This document shows positions 1 to 7,681 of a DNA stretch of 64,000 nt, in pieces. The translations under genes and the position numbers were made by a program. This DNA is from Streptococcus macacae NCTC 11558 (lineage in GTDB: Bacteria; Bacillota; Bacilli; Lactobacillales; Streptococcaceae). The DNA lies in the NCBI RefSeq assembly GCF_000187995.2, contig NZ_AEUW02000001.1, forward strand, positions 248,001 to 312,000, in the 5' to 3' direction. Positions within the stretch are counted from its first letter, which is position 1. Each line of letters starts with the position of its first letter. The notes beneath the pieces are model-generated. The model was given only the letters and a program-made list of their open reading frames with translations. It did not search any database and was not told the origin of the DNA.

Positions 1-1
1 T

Positions 2-37
2 ATCGCCCGTAAATCAAAGCCAGCTGATGCTGAATAG
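2..37 (+). CDS. C-terminal tail of a gene cut by the window edge
   Basis: An open frame from the first bases reads IARKSKPADAE and stops at TAG. A hairpin and T-run follow directly, which supports this being the genuine end of a gene. Too little remains to recognise the protein. Confidence 0.4.
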   Translation: MARKSKPADAE

Positions 38-44
38 GTAAAAG

Positions 45-69
45 AAGAAGTCCATGTGGCTTCTTTTTT
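45..69 (+). terminator. Rho-independent terminator
   Basis: The stem AAGAAG/CTTCTT has an inner CCA/TGG pairing and is followed by TTTTTT. It lies just after the stop codon of the truncated gene at the window start. Confidence 0.7.
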
Positions 70-115
70 GCTACGATTCTTAACAAAAAATTCTTATTTT
101 GCCAGCGAAACTTGC

Positions 116-144
116 TTGAAAGTGGGATAAGAATTCCCTATAAT
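116..144 (+). promoter_or_regulatory. Sigma-70 type promoter of the XRE-AbrB gene
   Basis: TTGAAA (116-121), a 17-base spacer and TATAAT (139-144) form a near-consensus promoter. The spacer contains a short GGGA/TCCC inverted repeat that could be an operator for the downstream regulator; that part is inference. Confidence 0.75.
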
Positions 145-173
145 GTAATTAATTTAAAAAAGGTAGGAAAAGT

Positions 174-587
174 ATGATAAGTGAAACGATTCTTCTATTG
201 AGAAAAAAGTTAGGTTATTCCCAGGAAAAATTAGCTGAAAAGGTAGGCGTATCTCGTCAGACCCTTAGTAAATGGGAACTGGGGGAAAGCTTACCGGATA
301 TTGTCTCTTCAAACCATTTGGCAGAGATTTTTGGTATCAGCTTGGATGAGCTGGTTAACGGAGATGAATCTCCTTTTGCAGGCAAAGCCAAAGAGGGTAA
401 ATATATCTTTGGAACAGTAACGGTTGGTGAAAAGGGACAAATCGTCATTCCTGCACAGGCAAGGAAACTATTTGATATCAAAAAGGGCGATAACCTTATG
501 GTTTTGGGGGATATCAATCAAGGCTTAGCCTTATTGGACAGCGATTTCTTTGTTCAAGCTTTTGAAGAAATGGGGATACTAAAATGA
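174..587 (+). CDS. XRE-type regulator fused to an AbrB/MazE-like domain
   Basis: This 137-residue protein is a predicted DNA-binding regulator. Residues 1-60 are a Cro/C1 helix-turn-helix (SQEKLAEKVGVSRQTLSKWE). Residues about 78-125 look like a swapped-hairpin AbrB/SpoVT domain (GTVTVGEKGQIVIPAQARK, then FDIKKGDNLMVLGD). Two DNA-binding folds in one short chain is a known but uncommon arrangement. The start has an AGGTAGG ribosome site and a strong promoter. The gene overlaps the next one by ATGA, so the two are probably translationally coupled and the membrane protein may be its target or sensor partner. The target genes are unknown. Confidence 0.8.
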   Translation: MISETILLLRKKLGYSQEKLAEKVGVSRQTLSKWELGESLPDIVSSNHLAEIFGISLDELVNGDESPFAGKAKEGKYIFGTVTVGEKGQIVIPAQARKLFDIKKGDNLMVLGDINQGLALLDSDFFVQAFEEMGILK

Positions 588-1003
588 AAAAATTAACAGT
601 CTTTGGGATTGGCTTTACCTTGTTAATGTTTTTTCTGAATCTGATTGGCTGCTATGATTTTGTCATGGTAATAACGCGCAATCAGGCTTATTTTGTAGAA
701 CATTATACCTCAGCTATTGAGGCTTATTTTACCAACTATCCTCTCTTCTTTTTGATATTATGGATAAGCAATTTATTGGGTGGGATATTGACTCCAATTT
801 TCTATCTTTTCAAAAAGAAATCAGCTCTTATTTTAGCTGGACTAGCCTTTTGGACAGATGCCATACTAATACTATTGACCAGTCTTTTTAGGAATCGTAT
901 TCAGCTTTTTGGTTGGCAATTCGTTTTTGATTTGCTCATTTTAGGCTTGTTTGGTGTCTATTATATGTATTTGCGGAACCTTGTGAAGGGTAATACTCTT
1001 TGA
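584..1003 (+). CDS. Small integral membrane protein coupled to the XRE-AbrB regulator
   Basis: This 139-residue protein has about four hydrophobic segments: near residues 5-25, 48-75, 80-100 and 108-130. No catalytic motif is visible and I do not recognise a family with confidence. Its ATG overlaps the stop of the regulator (ATGA). The last few codons, including the TGA stop, lie inside the left terminal repeat of the BOX-like element that follows, so the native C-terminus may have been replaced when that repeat inserted. Confidence 0.7.
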   Translation: MKKLTVFGIGFTLLMFFLNLIGCYDFVMVITRNQAYFVEHYTSAIEAYFTNYPLFFLILWISNLLGGILTPIFYLFKKKSALILAGLAFWTDAILILLTSLFRNRIQLFGWQFVFDLLILGLFGVYYMYLRNLVKGNTL

Positions 1004-1268
1004 AAATCAAAACGATACGTCGTTGACTTCAGCTTGCCGTACTTTTTGAGGAAAGGCAAGCTTTCCTTATTACCATAACCTCAAAAGCTCCCCCGGACCT
1101 TTTGAGCTACCTGCGGCTCGTCGCGACGCGAGGAGGTGAAATCAATATTATTTCACCAACGAGCTAGTAAGGTCTTTAGCCAGCTTCATAGAGCTTGGCG
1201 TAGAAAATCTAGCATTAGCGGATTTTCTTAAGACGTTGCCTAGTCTAGATTGATTTTCTTTGAGTATA
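992..1268 (+). repeat. BOX-like intergenic repeat element
   Basis: Imperfect terminal inverted repeats delimit the element: ATACTCTTTGAAAATCAA at 993-1010 and TTGATTTTCTTTGAGTAT at 1250-1267. The interior contains further inverted segments. Around 1106-1130, read on the minus strand, it gives GAGCCGCAGGTAGCTC, the same kind of core as the boxA module of pneumococcal BOX elements (known family; similarity judged from memory). It starts inside the 3' end of the preceding coding sequence. Such elements are mobilised in trans or are RNA-structured repeats and encode no protein. Confidence 0.75.
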
Positions 1269-1280
1269 AACATTAATAGA

Positions 1281-1314
1281 AGAGGCTGAATGTAATTCAT
1301 CTCAGTCTCTTTTT
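1281..1314 (+). terminator. Hairpin terminator of the AGAGGCTGA/TCAGTCTCT type
   Basis: AGAGGCTGA (1281-1289) pairs with TCAGTCTCT (1302-1310) and is followed by TTTTAT. It resembles the short dispersed hairpins with GAGAC/GTCTC stems seen elsewhere in this window. Confidence 0.55.
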
Positions 1315-1332
1315 ATAGCTCCATAAAACCAC

Positions 1333-1593
1333 TGCTCGTAACACGACAAACGCATGAAGAAAATCATCTATTGAAAATGATTTGAAAATATCAAAAGAGC
1401 TATTTTATACAATTTTAAATGTAAACTGACGGTAGTTTTGTCAGAAATTCACTTTTTCAAACCTCAAATTAGACTATGAAATTTATGTTTACTGTGAATA
1501 ATAGCCTAATTTTTCACTGTTTCAGAATCTAATTCATGCATTTCTAAAATATTCTGAAAAATTTTTCTTCATGCGTTTGTCCTGTGCTCGTAA
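1333..1593. mobile_element. Non-coding MITE with 9-bp target-site duplication
   Basis: The 9-base direct repeat TGCTCGTAA occurs at 1333-1341 and 1585-1593. It brackets a 243-bp element whose ends are inverted repeats: CACGACAAACGCATGAAGAA from 1342 and its complement CTTCATGCGTTTGTCCTG up to 1584, with one mismatch near the tip. The interior is AT-rich and has no open reading frame of note. This is the signature of a miniature inverted-repeat transposable element moved by a transposase elsewhere. The parent insertion sequence cannot be named from the sequence alone. Confidence 0.85.
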
Positions 1594-1601
1594 TGATTCT
1601 C

Positions 1602-1649
1602 TTGACAATTCTTACCTAAAATGATAAGTTTAGTTTGTAATGAACTAAA
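1602..1649 (+). promoter_or_regulatory. Promoter and palindromic operator of the MarR-type gene
   Basis: TTGACA lies at 1602-1607, with a possible -10 near 1625-1630. A perfect 7+7 inverted repeat, TTTAGTT-7-AACTAAA (1629-1649), overlaps the predicted transcription start and would suit autorepression by a MarR-family dimer. The -35 lies just outside the right end of the MITE, so the insertion has separated this promoter from whatever was upstream. Confidence 0.6.
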
Positions 1650-1656
1650 GGAACTA

Positions 1657-2106
1657 ATGATGGAAGAAACAAAATTAAGAGAGATTGAAAAAATCACCAA
1701 TATCTTCATGCAGCTGGATTATGCACGTACACCTTCCAGTATTTTGGCTTTTTTAATGCTGGAAGAAGAAGACAGTGTTACTTTTAACAAGATTATTGAT
1801 CAGCTTGGTCTATCAAAAGCTAGCACCAGCACAGGTCTTCGTTTTCTGGAGGACAAAGGGATAATTAGCTATCACAGTCGCTTGAATTCACGAGAACGTT
1901 TTATTCACCTTAATCCTATGGGGATTGTAACTTGGTTAACTTCTAGGATGTCTGTCATTGAAGAAATGAAGAATCTGTTTACTGAACTAGCTGATTATCA
2001 TGCCTCTGCTTATGGAGAGCAATTCAGAACACTTGCTCACCTCTATGATAAGATAGCTGCTGCTGTTGACCAAGTTTTAGATGATTTTGATAAAGGAGGA
2101 GTCTAG
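1657..2106 (+). CDS. MarR/GbsR-like winged-helix transcriptional regulator
   Basis: The product is about 149 residues. The central part (VTFNKIIDQLGLSKASTSTGL followed by LRFLEDKGIISYHSR) is a winged helix-turn-helix and recognition helix. The flanking helices suit a dimerisation domain as in MarR or GbsR-type proteins. An in-frame ATG exists at 1621, but AAAGGA at 1647-1652 places the start at 1657 or 1660. A palindrome sits at its promoter, and related half-sites (TTTAGTT, GTTCGGAAC) lie between it and the hydrolase remnant downstream. It probably regulated itself and that neighbour. Confidence 0.75.
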   Translation: MMEETKLREIEKITNIFMQLDYARTPSSILAFLMLEEEDSVTFNKIIDQLGLSKASTSTGLRFLEDKGIISYHSRLNSRERFIHLNPMGIVTWLTSRMSVIEEMKNLFTELADYHASAYGEQFRTLAHLYDKIAAAVDQVLDDFDKGGV

Positions 2107-2171
2107 GATTTTCTTTTACTATTTTAGTTCAATTAGTTCGGAACAAAAACAAAAAAGGGAGGTCTTCACTA

Positions 2172-3011
2172 ATGAAAGAAAATGATGCTATTTTGAAACG
2201 GCAAGATTATAAAATTAAGTTTAATAATAAAGATATGGATTTTTGTTTTAATTGGATGTTGGGAATTGGTCAAATTATCGGAATGAGTGCAGGTGAACTG
2301 TTTTATATCGCCAGCGGTATTCGGAATGGTAATCCTGCCGATTGGCGGAAACGCTTCAAGGATCATGCTGATTATTTGGAAAATGAAGCAGAAGAAGCTA
2401 AAAAGAACGGTTACCGAAACTTGGTATCTCATTTGTATTTTTCGGCCTGTTATTCCATCCGTGCAGCTCTTCAGTTTACAGATCCTAGTGTGCCGGAATT
2501 TATGGAAAATTTCTGAAAAATGGAAAAACTGTTTATGCTAGCTGTGGACAACAGCAAGATTCCGCTTTATGATGTTGCCCAAGTCTTTCGGGTTTCATTT
2601 TCAGCTGTACTAAAAACTCCTAAAACGGTTCTTAAATGGGGCAGCAAGCTGGTAACAAGTGTGAACAAGGTTGCAGCAGTCAATTTAAAAAAATATGCTT
2701 GGCAATTTGGTCAAGCTGATTTTACGAGCTCTGTCAGTGAAGTTTTGAAACAAGCTCAAACAGTAGACTATCACAAAATAAGCATTCCCAGTCTCTTTCT
2801 AGTAGGTGCAGGAGACAGTCCAGAACTCCTGCGACAGACAGAAGTGATAGCTGAAAATTTTCGTAAACGTGGTGTGCCTATCACTGTCAGAAAATTTGAA
2901 TCCGCCAGCGGTTCAGATGCGCATTGTCAGGTTAATCATTTTCGTCTTATGAACTATGTCGTTTTTGAGTGGCTGAATCATGTTTTTAAGAAAGAGTATA
3001 AGGCAGACTAG
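2172..3011 (+). pseudogene. Disrupted alpha/beta-hydrolase gene
   Basis: The N-terminal 114 residues end at an in-frame TGA (2514-2516). The same frame resumes at once with KMEKLFMLAVDNSKIPLYDV, so only one nonsense codon separates the parts. The second part has a C-terminal hydrolase look (IPSLFLVGAGDSPELLRQ, then DAHCQVNH as candidate Asp/His region). No GxSxG nucleophile is present: the reading jumps from IPLYDV straight to helical lid-like sequence, implying an internal deletion near 2570. A good ribosome site (AGGGAGG) survives. The gene therefore has a stop and a lost catalytic core and is most likely a pseudogene. The family assignment is from overall resemblance. Confidence 0.7.
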
Positions 3012-3085
3012 GCTAGGAATGCTAGTTATAAACTAAATAACTATACTTGTAATGATGCCTTGTTAAAGCTAAATCAGAAAAAAAG

Positions 3086-3106
3086 AAGTCCTGATGGGCT
3101 TTTTTT
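3086..3106 (+). terminator. Rho-independent terminator after the hydrolase remnant
   Basis: AAGTCC-TGAT-GGGCTT followed by a run of six T. Confidence 0.7.
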
Positions 3107-3206
3107 GACAGACCAAATCAGTAACAATGGAATCACTACTATCAAAGAATCTGCTTCTGTCTTATTGCCTTTTTTGCTATAATAGGGGTTTGAAAGGAGA
3201 AAGCCT

Positions 3207-4259
3207 ATGTGGCGTATTTTAAAAAGCTACCCATTTTCACGATCCGGTCTGCAGCAACGCTATCAGCAGGCAAAACAGTTGCTTTTATGGGAAAAGGCAG
3301 GCTGGAGCAGAGAAGAGCTCAAGCAAATAGCTCAAAGAGATTTACGGCCATTGGACTTTAGCATAGGCTCGCCGGTTTTTAATCTGCTGTGGCAGCGTGC
3401 TTATAAGCTCAAAGACCCTCAGCAGCTGCTTACCATTGTTTTAGATATGTCTGCTATGCCCCAAGAATTATCTGGACATCTAGAAGAAAACCAAAAGTTA
3501 GTTCAAGGCTTTTCAGATGATTTGGCACCAGACAGCGCTTTTTGGCATGAGCTGGCTGTCTTAGTCCAGCAAGTTTTCCCGCAGGATAGAATGAGTCAGA
3601 AAGATCTTTTGGCCAAAAGAGTTCATCAATTCCGCTATATTATTTCCAGTCAGCAAGCACAATATATTCGTAAACACTATAGAAAAGAAGGTATGGCAGA
3701 TGATCAAGCCTTAGCCCTGTTTTTAAAAACAAAAAAGGGCAAAGTCTGCTACCGTAAAACTTATGATTACAGCTTATTTGAGTCTGCTAGGCTGCACAAT
3801 AAGGCAGCCTTGATTGATGGTAAAATGACTTATCCTGATCAAGACTATTGTTTTAATTTTAAGATTCTTTTGCATTTTCACACTGAGTTTATCCTTGATA
3901 ATAAGGGCCGCTTTTTGAATGAAACTGATGCTGAAGTTTTTCATTTAAACGGTGTCATTAATGGGGCCAGTTTCAATTATGCTAATCAAGGCGATAAACG
4001 CCATTGGGAGCTGGATGTGGATCCTGCAGCCTGCCATGATCCTGTTTTCAGAAACAAGGCAGTCTCTAATGACCAGCAAAAGTTTATTTCGCCCAAGTGG
4101 ATTAAACGAAAAAATCAGGCGAAATCGGATAAAGAATGGCAGGAGAGCTATTTTAATAAAAAGGGACTTTATGCTTATCAAGGCAAGAGCAGTTTTAAGC
4201 AGGTTAAGTCTTTAGCACGGCGGTTTAAAAGAGAGATACGCAAAAGTAAAAGTCAGTAA
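3207..4259 (+). CDS. DUF3114-like streptococcal protein
   Basis: A 350-residue soluble, basic protein without signal peptide or membrane segment. It resembles the DUF3114 proteins found almost only in streptococci, whose function is unknown. The C-terminal half is the most family-like (HNKAALIDGKMTYPDQDYCF, then GVINGASFNYANQGDKRHWE). The start has AAAGGAGA at about 3193-3200 and an extended -10 (TGCTATAAT, 3175-3183). It is monocistronic, sitting before the HAD-HAD-ftsY operon. The very end is rich in Lys/Arg (RRFKREIRKSKSQ), which could bind nucleic acid. Cautious call. Confidence 0.6.
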   Translation: MWRILKSYPFSRSGLQQRYQQAKQLLLWEKAGWSREELKQIAQRDLRPLDFSIGSPVFNLLWQRAYKLKDPQQLLTIVLDMSAMPQELSGHLEENQKLVQGFSDDLAPDSAFWHELAVLVQQVFPQDRMSQKDLLAKRVHQFRYIISSQQAQYIRKHYRKEGMADDQALALFLKTKKGKVCYRKTYDYSLFESARLHNKAALIDGKMTYPDQDYCFNFKILLHFHTEFILDNKGRFLNETDAEVFHLNGVINGASFNYANQGDKRHWELDVDPAACHDPVFRNKAVSNDQQKFISPKWIKRKNQAKSDKEWQESYFNKKGLYAYQGKSSFKQVKSLARRFKREIRKSKSQ

Positions 4260-4356
4260 TCATTTTGCTGTTCATTTGACTTTTATAACTTAATTCCCAA
4301 ATCTTCCCTAAAATTTGATAAAATAGGATAGAGAAGAATAGGTAAGGAGATAGCAA

Positions 4357-5166
4357 GTGGCAAAGAAGATTCGTTTGGTAGCAACAGATATGGACGGCAC
4401 TTTTTTAAATGAAGCTGGTGCCTTTAACCACAAGCGCTTGGCTCGTTTATTAAAGCAGTTTGAAGACAATAATATTATTCTTGCTGCTGCTAGCGGCCGC
4501 GCGCTCTTAGCTTTAGATAAACTATTTGCGGGTTTCACTGATAAAATAGCGATTATTGCTGAAAATGGCGCTTTTATTCAATATAAAGGTGAAACTTTAT
4601 TTGAACAGCATATGCCCAAAGAGCAATATCTTCAGCTAATTGATAAGATTTTGGAAAATCCTTATAACCGCGGAAAGGAATTATTATTATCTGGTAAAAA
4701 AGCTGCTTATATTTTAAAAGACAGCCCGCAGTCTTATATAGATCATATGAGGCTTTATTATGAAAATGTCCAAGTTGTCGAAGATTTTGAAAATCTAGAG
4801 GATACTATTTTCAAAATAACGACAAATTTTGCTCCCCAAGATGTCCGCAATGGTGAGAACTGGCTAAATGAACAATTGCCCCATATGCAGGCTGTAACAA
4901 CTGGTTTTGCCTCTATTGATGTTATTCAGCGCGGATCAAATAAAGGTTTTGGGCTTGATCATCTTTGTCAGAAATTAGTTATTCCTTCCCATCAGACATT
5001 AGCTTTTGGCGACAATCTAAATGATTGGGAGATGCTGCGTTTTGCAGGCCATGCTGTTGCCCCAGAAAATGCACGATCAGAAATTCAAAAAATAGCTGAT
5101 GAAGTAATTGGGCATCATAATGAAGAATCTGTCATGTCTTATATGGAAGGGCTGGTAAATGGCTAA
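4357..5166 (+). CDS. Cof-type HAD phosphatase (first of pair)
   Basis: This 269-residue member of the Cof/YbiV branch of the HAD superfamily is predicted to dephosphorylate small phosphorylated metabolites in the cytoplasm. Motif I is ATDMDGTFLN, motif II is AAASGR, and the C-terminal motif IV is FGDNLNDWEML. The C2-type cap lies between. The start codon is GTG, preceded by AAGGAGA. It overlaps the following HAD gene by 8 bases and the three-gene operon ends with ftsY. I recall the same order upstream of ftsY in S. mutans. The substrate cannot be deduced. Confidence 0.85.
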   Translation: MAKKIRLVATDMDGTFLNEAGAFNHKRLARLLKQFEDNNIILAAASGRALLALDKLFAGFTDKIAIIAENGAFIQYKGETLFEQHMPKEQYLQLIDKILENPYNRGKELLLSGKKAAYILKDSPQSYIDHMRLYYENVQVVEDFENLEDTIFKITTNFAPQDVRNGENWLNEQLPHMQAVTTGFASIDVIQRGSNKGFGLDHLCQKLVIPSHQTLAFGDNLNDWEMLRFAGHAVAPENARSEIQKIADEVIGHHNEESVMSYMEGLVNG

Positions 5167-5995
5167 AATTAAATTATTGGCTTTAGATTTGGATGGGACA
5201 CTTTTTAATCAGAAAAAAGAAATCAGCCTGGAAAATAAAGCAGCTTTAAAGGCCGCGCGTGCCAAGGATGTCAAAGTGGTGCTGACAACAGGACGGCCAA
5301 TCAAAGCAATGGAATATTTACTTAAAGAGTTAGATTTAATTTCTGATGATAATTATATTATTACTTTTAATGGTGGTTTGGTTCAAAAGACAAACGGAGA
5401 TATCTTGGATAAAAGTGAGCTTAGCTATCAACAAGTCGAAAACATTCAGGCAGAGATGGAAAAACTAGCTCTTCCTGTAGATATTCTCAGCGATGGTATA
5501 GTTTACAGCATTTCGAATCAGGATCACCATTCACGGTATCACTTAGCTAACCCGACACTTTCCTTCAAAAAAATTGCAGGTTTGGATCATCTGCCGCGAG
5601 ATATCATCTATAATAAAGTTGTCATTGTTTATGAGGCCGCTTTTTTGGACCAGCAAATCTTGAAAATTCCAGCTTATTTTTACGATAGGTTTGAGGTTTT
5701 TAAATCGCGTGATATTATTTTAGAAATTATGCCAAAAGGTGTACATAAAGCGGTTGGTCTTGACTTGCTCGTCAAACATCTAGGGATTGATGCCAGTGAG
5801 GTCATGGCTATGGGAGATGAAGAAAATGACCTAACAATGCTGAGATGGGCAGGTTTAGGTGTCGCTATGGCAAATGGGACTGCCGCAGCTAAACAGGCAG
5901 CAGATGCTGTGACTGCCCGCACGAATGAGCAATCAGGAGTTGCTGAGGCTATTGAAAAATATATTTTAAAAGAGGATAAAAATGGGATTATTTGA
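5159..5995 (+). CDS. Cof-type HAD phosphatase (second of pair)
   Basis: A 278-residue Cof-family sugar-phosphate-type phosphatase: motif I LDLDGTLFN, motif II TTGRP, and motif IV MGDEENDLTML followed by GVAMANG. It is only distantly similar to its neighbour, so the pair is an old duplication and not a recent one. It overlaps the preceding gene by 8 bases and ftsY by 14, implying coupled translation. Its role beside ftsY is unclear; the co-transcription may be historical and not functional. Confidence 0.87.
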   Translation: MAKIKLLALDLDGTLFNQKKEISLENKAALKAARAKDVKVVLTTGRPIKAMEYLLKELDLISDDNYIITFNGGLVQKTNGDILDKSELSYQQVENIQAEMEKLALPVDILSDGIVYSISNQDHHSRYHLANPTLSFKKIAGLDHLPRDIIYNKVVIVYEAAFLDQQILKIPAYFYDRFEVFKSRDIILEIMPKGVHKAVGLDLLVKHLGIDASEVMAMGDEENDLTMLRWAGLGVAMANGTAAAKQAADAVTARTNEQSGVAEAIEKYILKEDKNGII

Positions 5996-7499
5996 TCGAT
6001 TATTTGGAAAGAAAAAACAAAAAGAATCTGCACAAACACAATTAAATCAAGAAAACAAAGAAGATTTAAATAGAGAAAACCATGCTTCATTAACGGATTC
6101 TACTGAGAAAACAGAGCATAGCAAAGAAAAAGCAAAGCATACAGCAGACAGTGCTGATACGGTGAAGGAGACTCAAGATTCTTTTTCAGAGACAGAAGCA
6201 AGTTCGGCTAAGCAGGAATTGACAGAAGAAGGCTCATCTCTTAAAAAGGAAGAACAGTCCCAGGTATCAATCGAAAAAGACTCAGCAGCTATTTCAGATG
6301 AGACAGATCCAATAGGAGCAGTTGCTAACAAAGCTGCCCCTCAAGAAAGCAATGAACACGAGAAAGAGCATAACTCCTCTGATGCTTTTATGCAAGACTA
6401 TTATGTGAGAAAAGCAGAATTAGCTCAGCAGGCTCAGTCAGAAAACAGCGAGAAACTCTCTGATGATAGGAATATGCTTGATGAGAATCAAGGATCGTCT
6501 CAATTAACAGAAACTAAAGAAGAGACTGTAGCAGAAGCTGCAGCTTTAAGTTCTGATAACGCTCAAAAATCAGAATCAGAAGAAGAAAAATACAATCGCA
6601 GCTTAAAGAAAACACGTTCAGGATTCGGTGCAAGGCTTAATGCTTTTTTAGCGAATTTTCGTAATGTAGATGAAGCGTTTTTCGAAGAACTAGAAGAAAT
6701 GCTGATCCTTTCTGATGTTGGTGTACAGGTAGCTTCAACCTTAACAGAAGATCTGCGCTATGAAGCTAAGCTGGAAAAAGCTAAAAAGCCAGAAGCACTG
6801 CGCCGTGTTATCATTGAAAAGCTTGTTGATATTTATGAAAAAGACGGACAGTTTAATGAAAAAATTAACATGCAAAATGATGTCACCGTTATGCTTTTTG
6901 TCGGGGTAAATGGAGTCGGGAAAACAACTTCTATCGGAAAATTAGCTTATAAATATAAGCAGCAAGGCAAGAAAGTCATGCTCGTTGCCGCTGATACTTT
7001 CCGAGCTGGAGCAGTAGCCCAGTTATTAGAGTGGGGGCAGCGCGTGGGTGTTCCTGTTATTAAAGGTCCTGAAAAAGCTGATCCAGCTAGTGTTGTCTAT
7101 GATGGTGTTGAAAAGGCAGCTGCAGAAGGAATTGATATCCTTATGATTGATACAGCTGGCCGCTTGCAAAATAAAGACAATCTAATGGCAGAGCTTGAAA
7201 AGATCGGCCGGATTGTTAAGCGTGTTATTCCAGATGCGCCGCATGAAACACTGTTGGCTCTTGATGCCTCAACAGGGCAAAATGCTCTCATTCAGGCTAA
7301 AGAATTTTCTAAAATAACACCTTTAACAGGAATCGTTTTGACAAAGATTGATGGTACAGCAAAAGGCGGAGTCGTTCTGGCTATTCGTCAGGAATTGGAT
7401 ATTCCGGTGAAATTTATTGGTTTTGGAGAAAAGATAGATGATATTGGTGAATTTAATTCCGAAGATTTCATGAAAGGACTTTTGGAAGGCTTGATCTAA
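5982..7499 (+). CDS. ftsY: Signal recognition particle receptor FtsY
   Basis: A 505-residue SRP-receptor GTPase that docks ribosome-SRP complexes at the membrane. Residues 1-205 form a long acidic, low-complexity A domain rich in Glu, Ser and Lys. After it come the four-helix N domain and the G domain. Walker A is GVNGVGKTTS (Lys314), followed by DTFRAGAVAQL, DTAGRL and TKIDGTAKGG. The start overlaps the HAD gene by 14 bases. The acidic extension is longer than the core needs, as in other streptococci, and probably guides membrane association. A strong hairpin terminator follows. Confidence 0.97.
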   Translation: MGLFDRLFGKKKQKESAQTQLNQENKEDLNRENHASLTDSTEKTEHSKEKAKHTADSADTVKETQDSFSETEASSAKQELTEEGSSLKKEEQSQVSIEKDSAAISDETDPIGAVANKAAPQESNEHEKEHNSSDAFMQDYYVRKAELAQQAQSENSEKLSDDRNMLDENQGSSQLTETKEETVAEAAALSSDNAQKSESEEEKYNRSLKKTRSGFGARLNAFLANFRNVDEAFFEELEEMLILSDVGVQVASTLTEDLRYEAKLEKAKKPEALRRVIIEKLVDIYEKDGQFNEKINMQNDVTVMLFVGVNGVGKTTSIGKLAYKYKQQGKKVMLVAADTFRAGAVAQLLEWGQRVGVPVIKGPEKADPASVVYDGVEKAAAEGIDILMIDTAGRLQNKDNLMAELEKIGRIVKRVIPDAPHETLLALDASTGQNALIQAKEFSKITPLTGIVLTKIDGTAKGGVVLAIRQELDIPVKFIGFGEKIDDIGEFNSEDFMKGLLEGLI

Positions 7500-7571
7500 C
7501 GGTAAAGAGCGGCTGTGTCTTGTATTCTAGATCATTCTCTCATCAGTATTTGACATAAATGATAAGTAAAT

Positions 7572-7620
7572 AAACTCTTGCAAACCTATTTAGCTAGTGT
7601 TTGCAAGAGTTTTTGTTTTT
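7572..7620 (+). terminator. Rho-independent terminator of the ftsY operon
   Basis: A stem of 13-14 bp (AAACTCTTGCAAAC pairing with GTTTGCAAGAGTTT, 7572-7585 and 7599-7612) followed by TTGTTTTT. Confidence 0.9.
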
Positions 7621-7681
7621 TAGCATAAGAAAAGTCTAAAGAAAACTTTATTTGTGATTTCTCTTTAAACCAAGAAGTTTA

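Noticed and set aside
1004-1656. Hidden transposase gene between the membrane protein and the MarR gene
   Set aside because: Neither the BOX-like element nor the MITE has a coding frame; both are non-autonomous.
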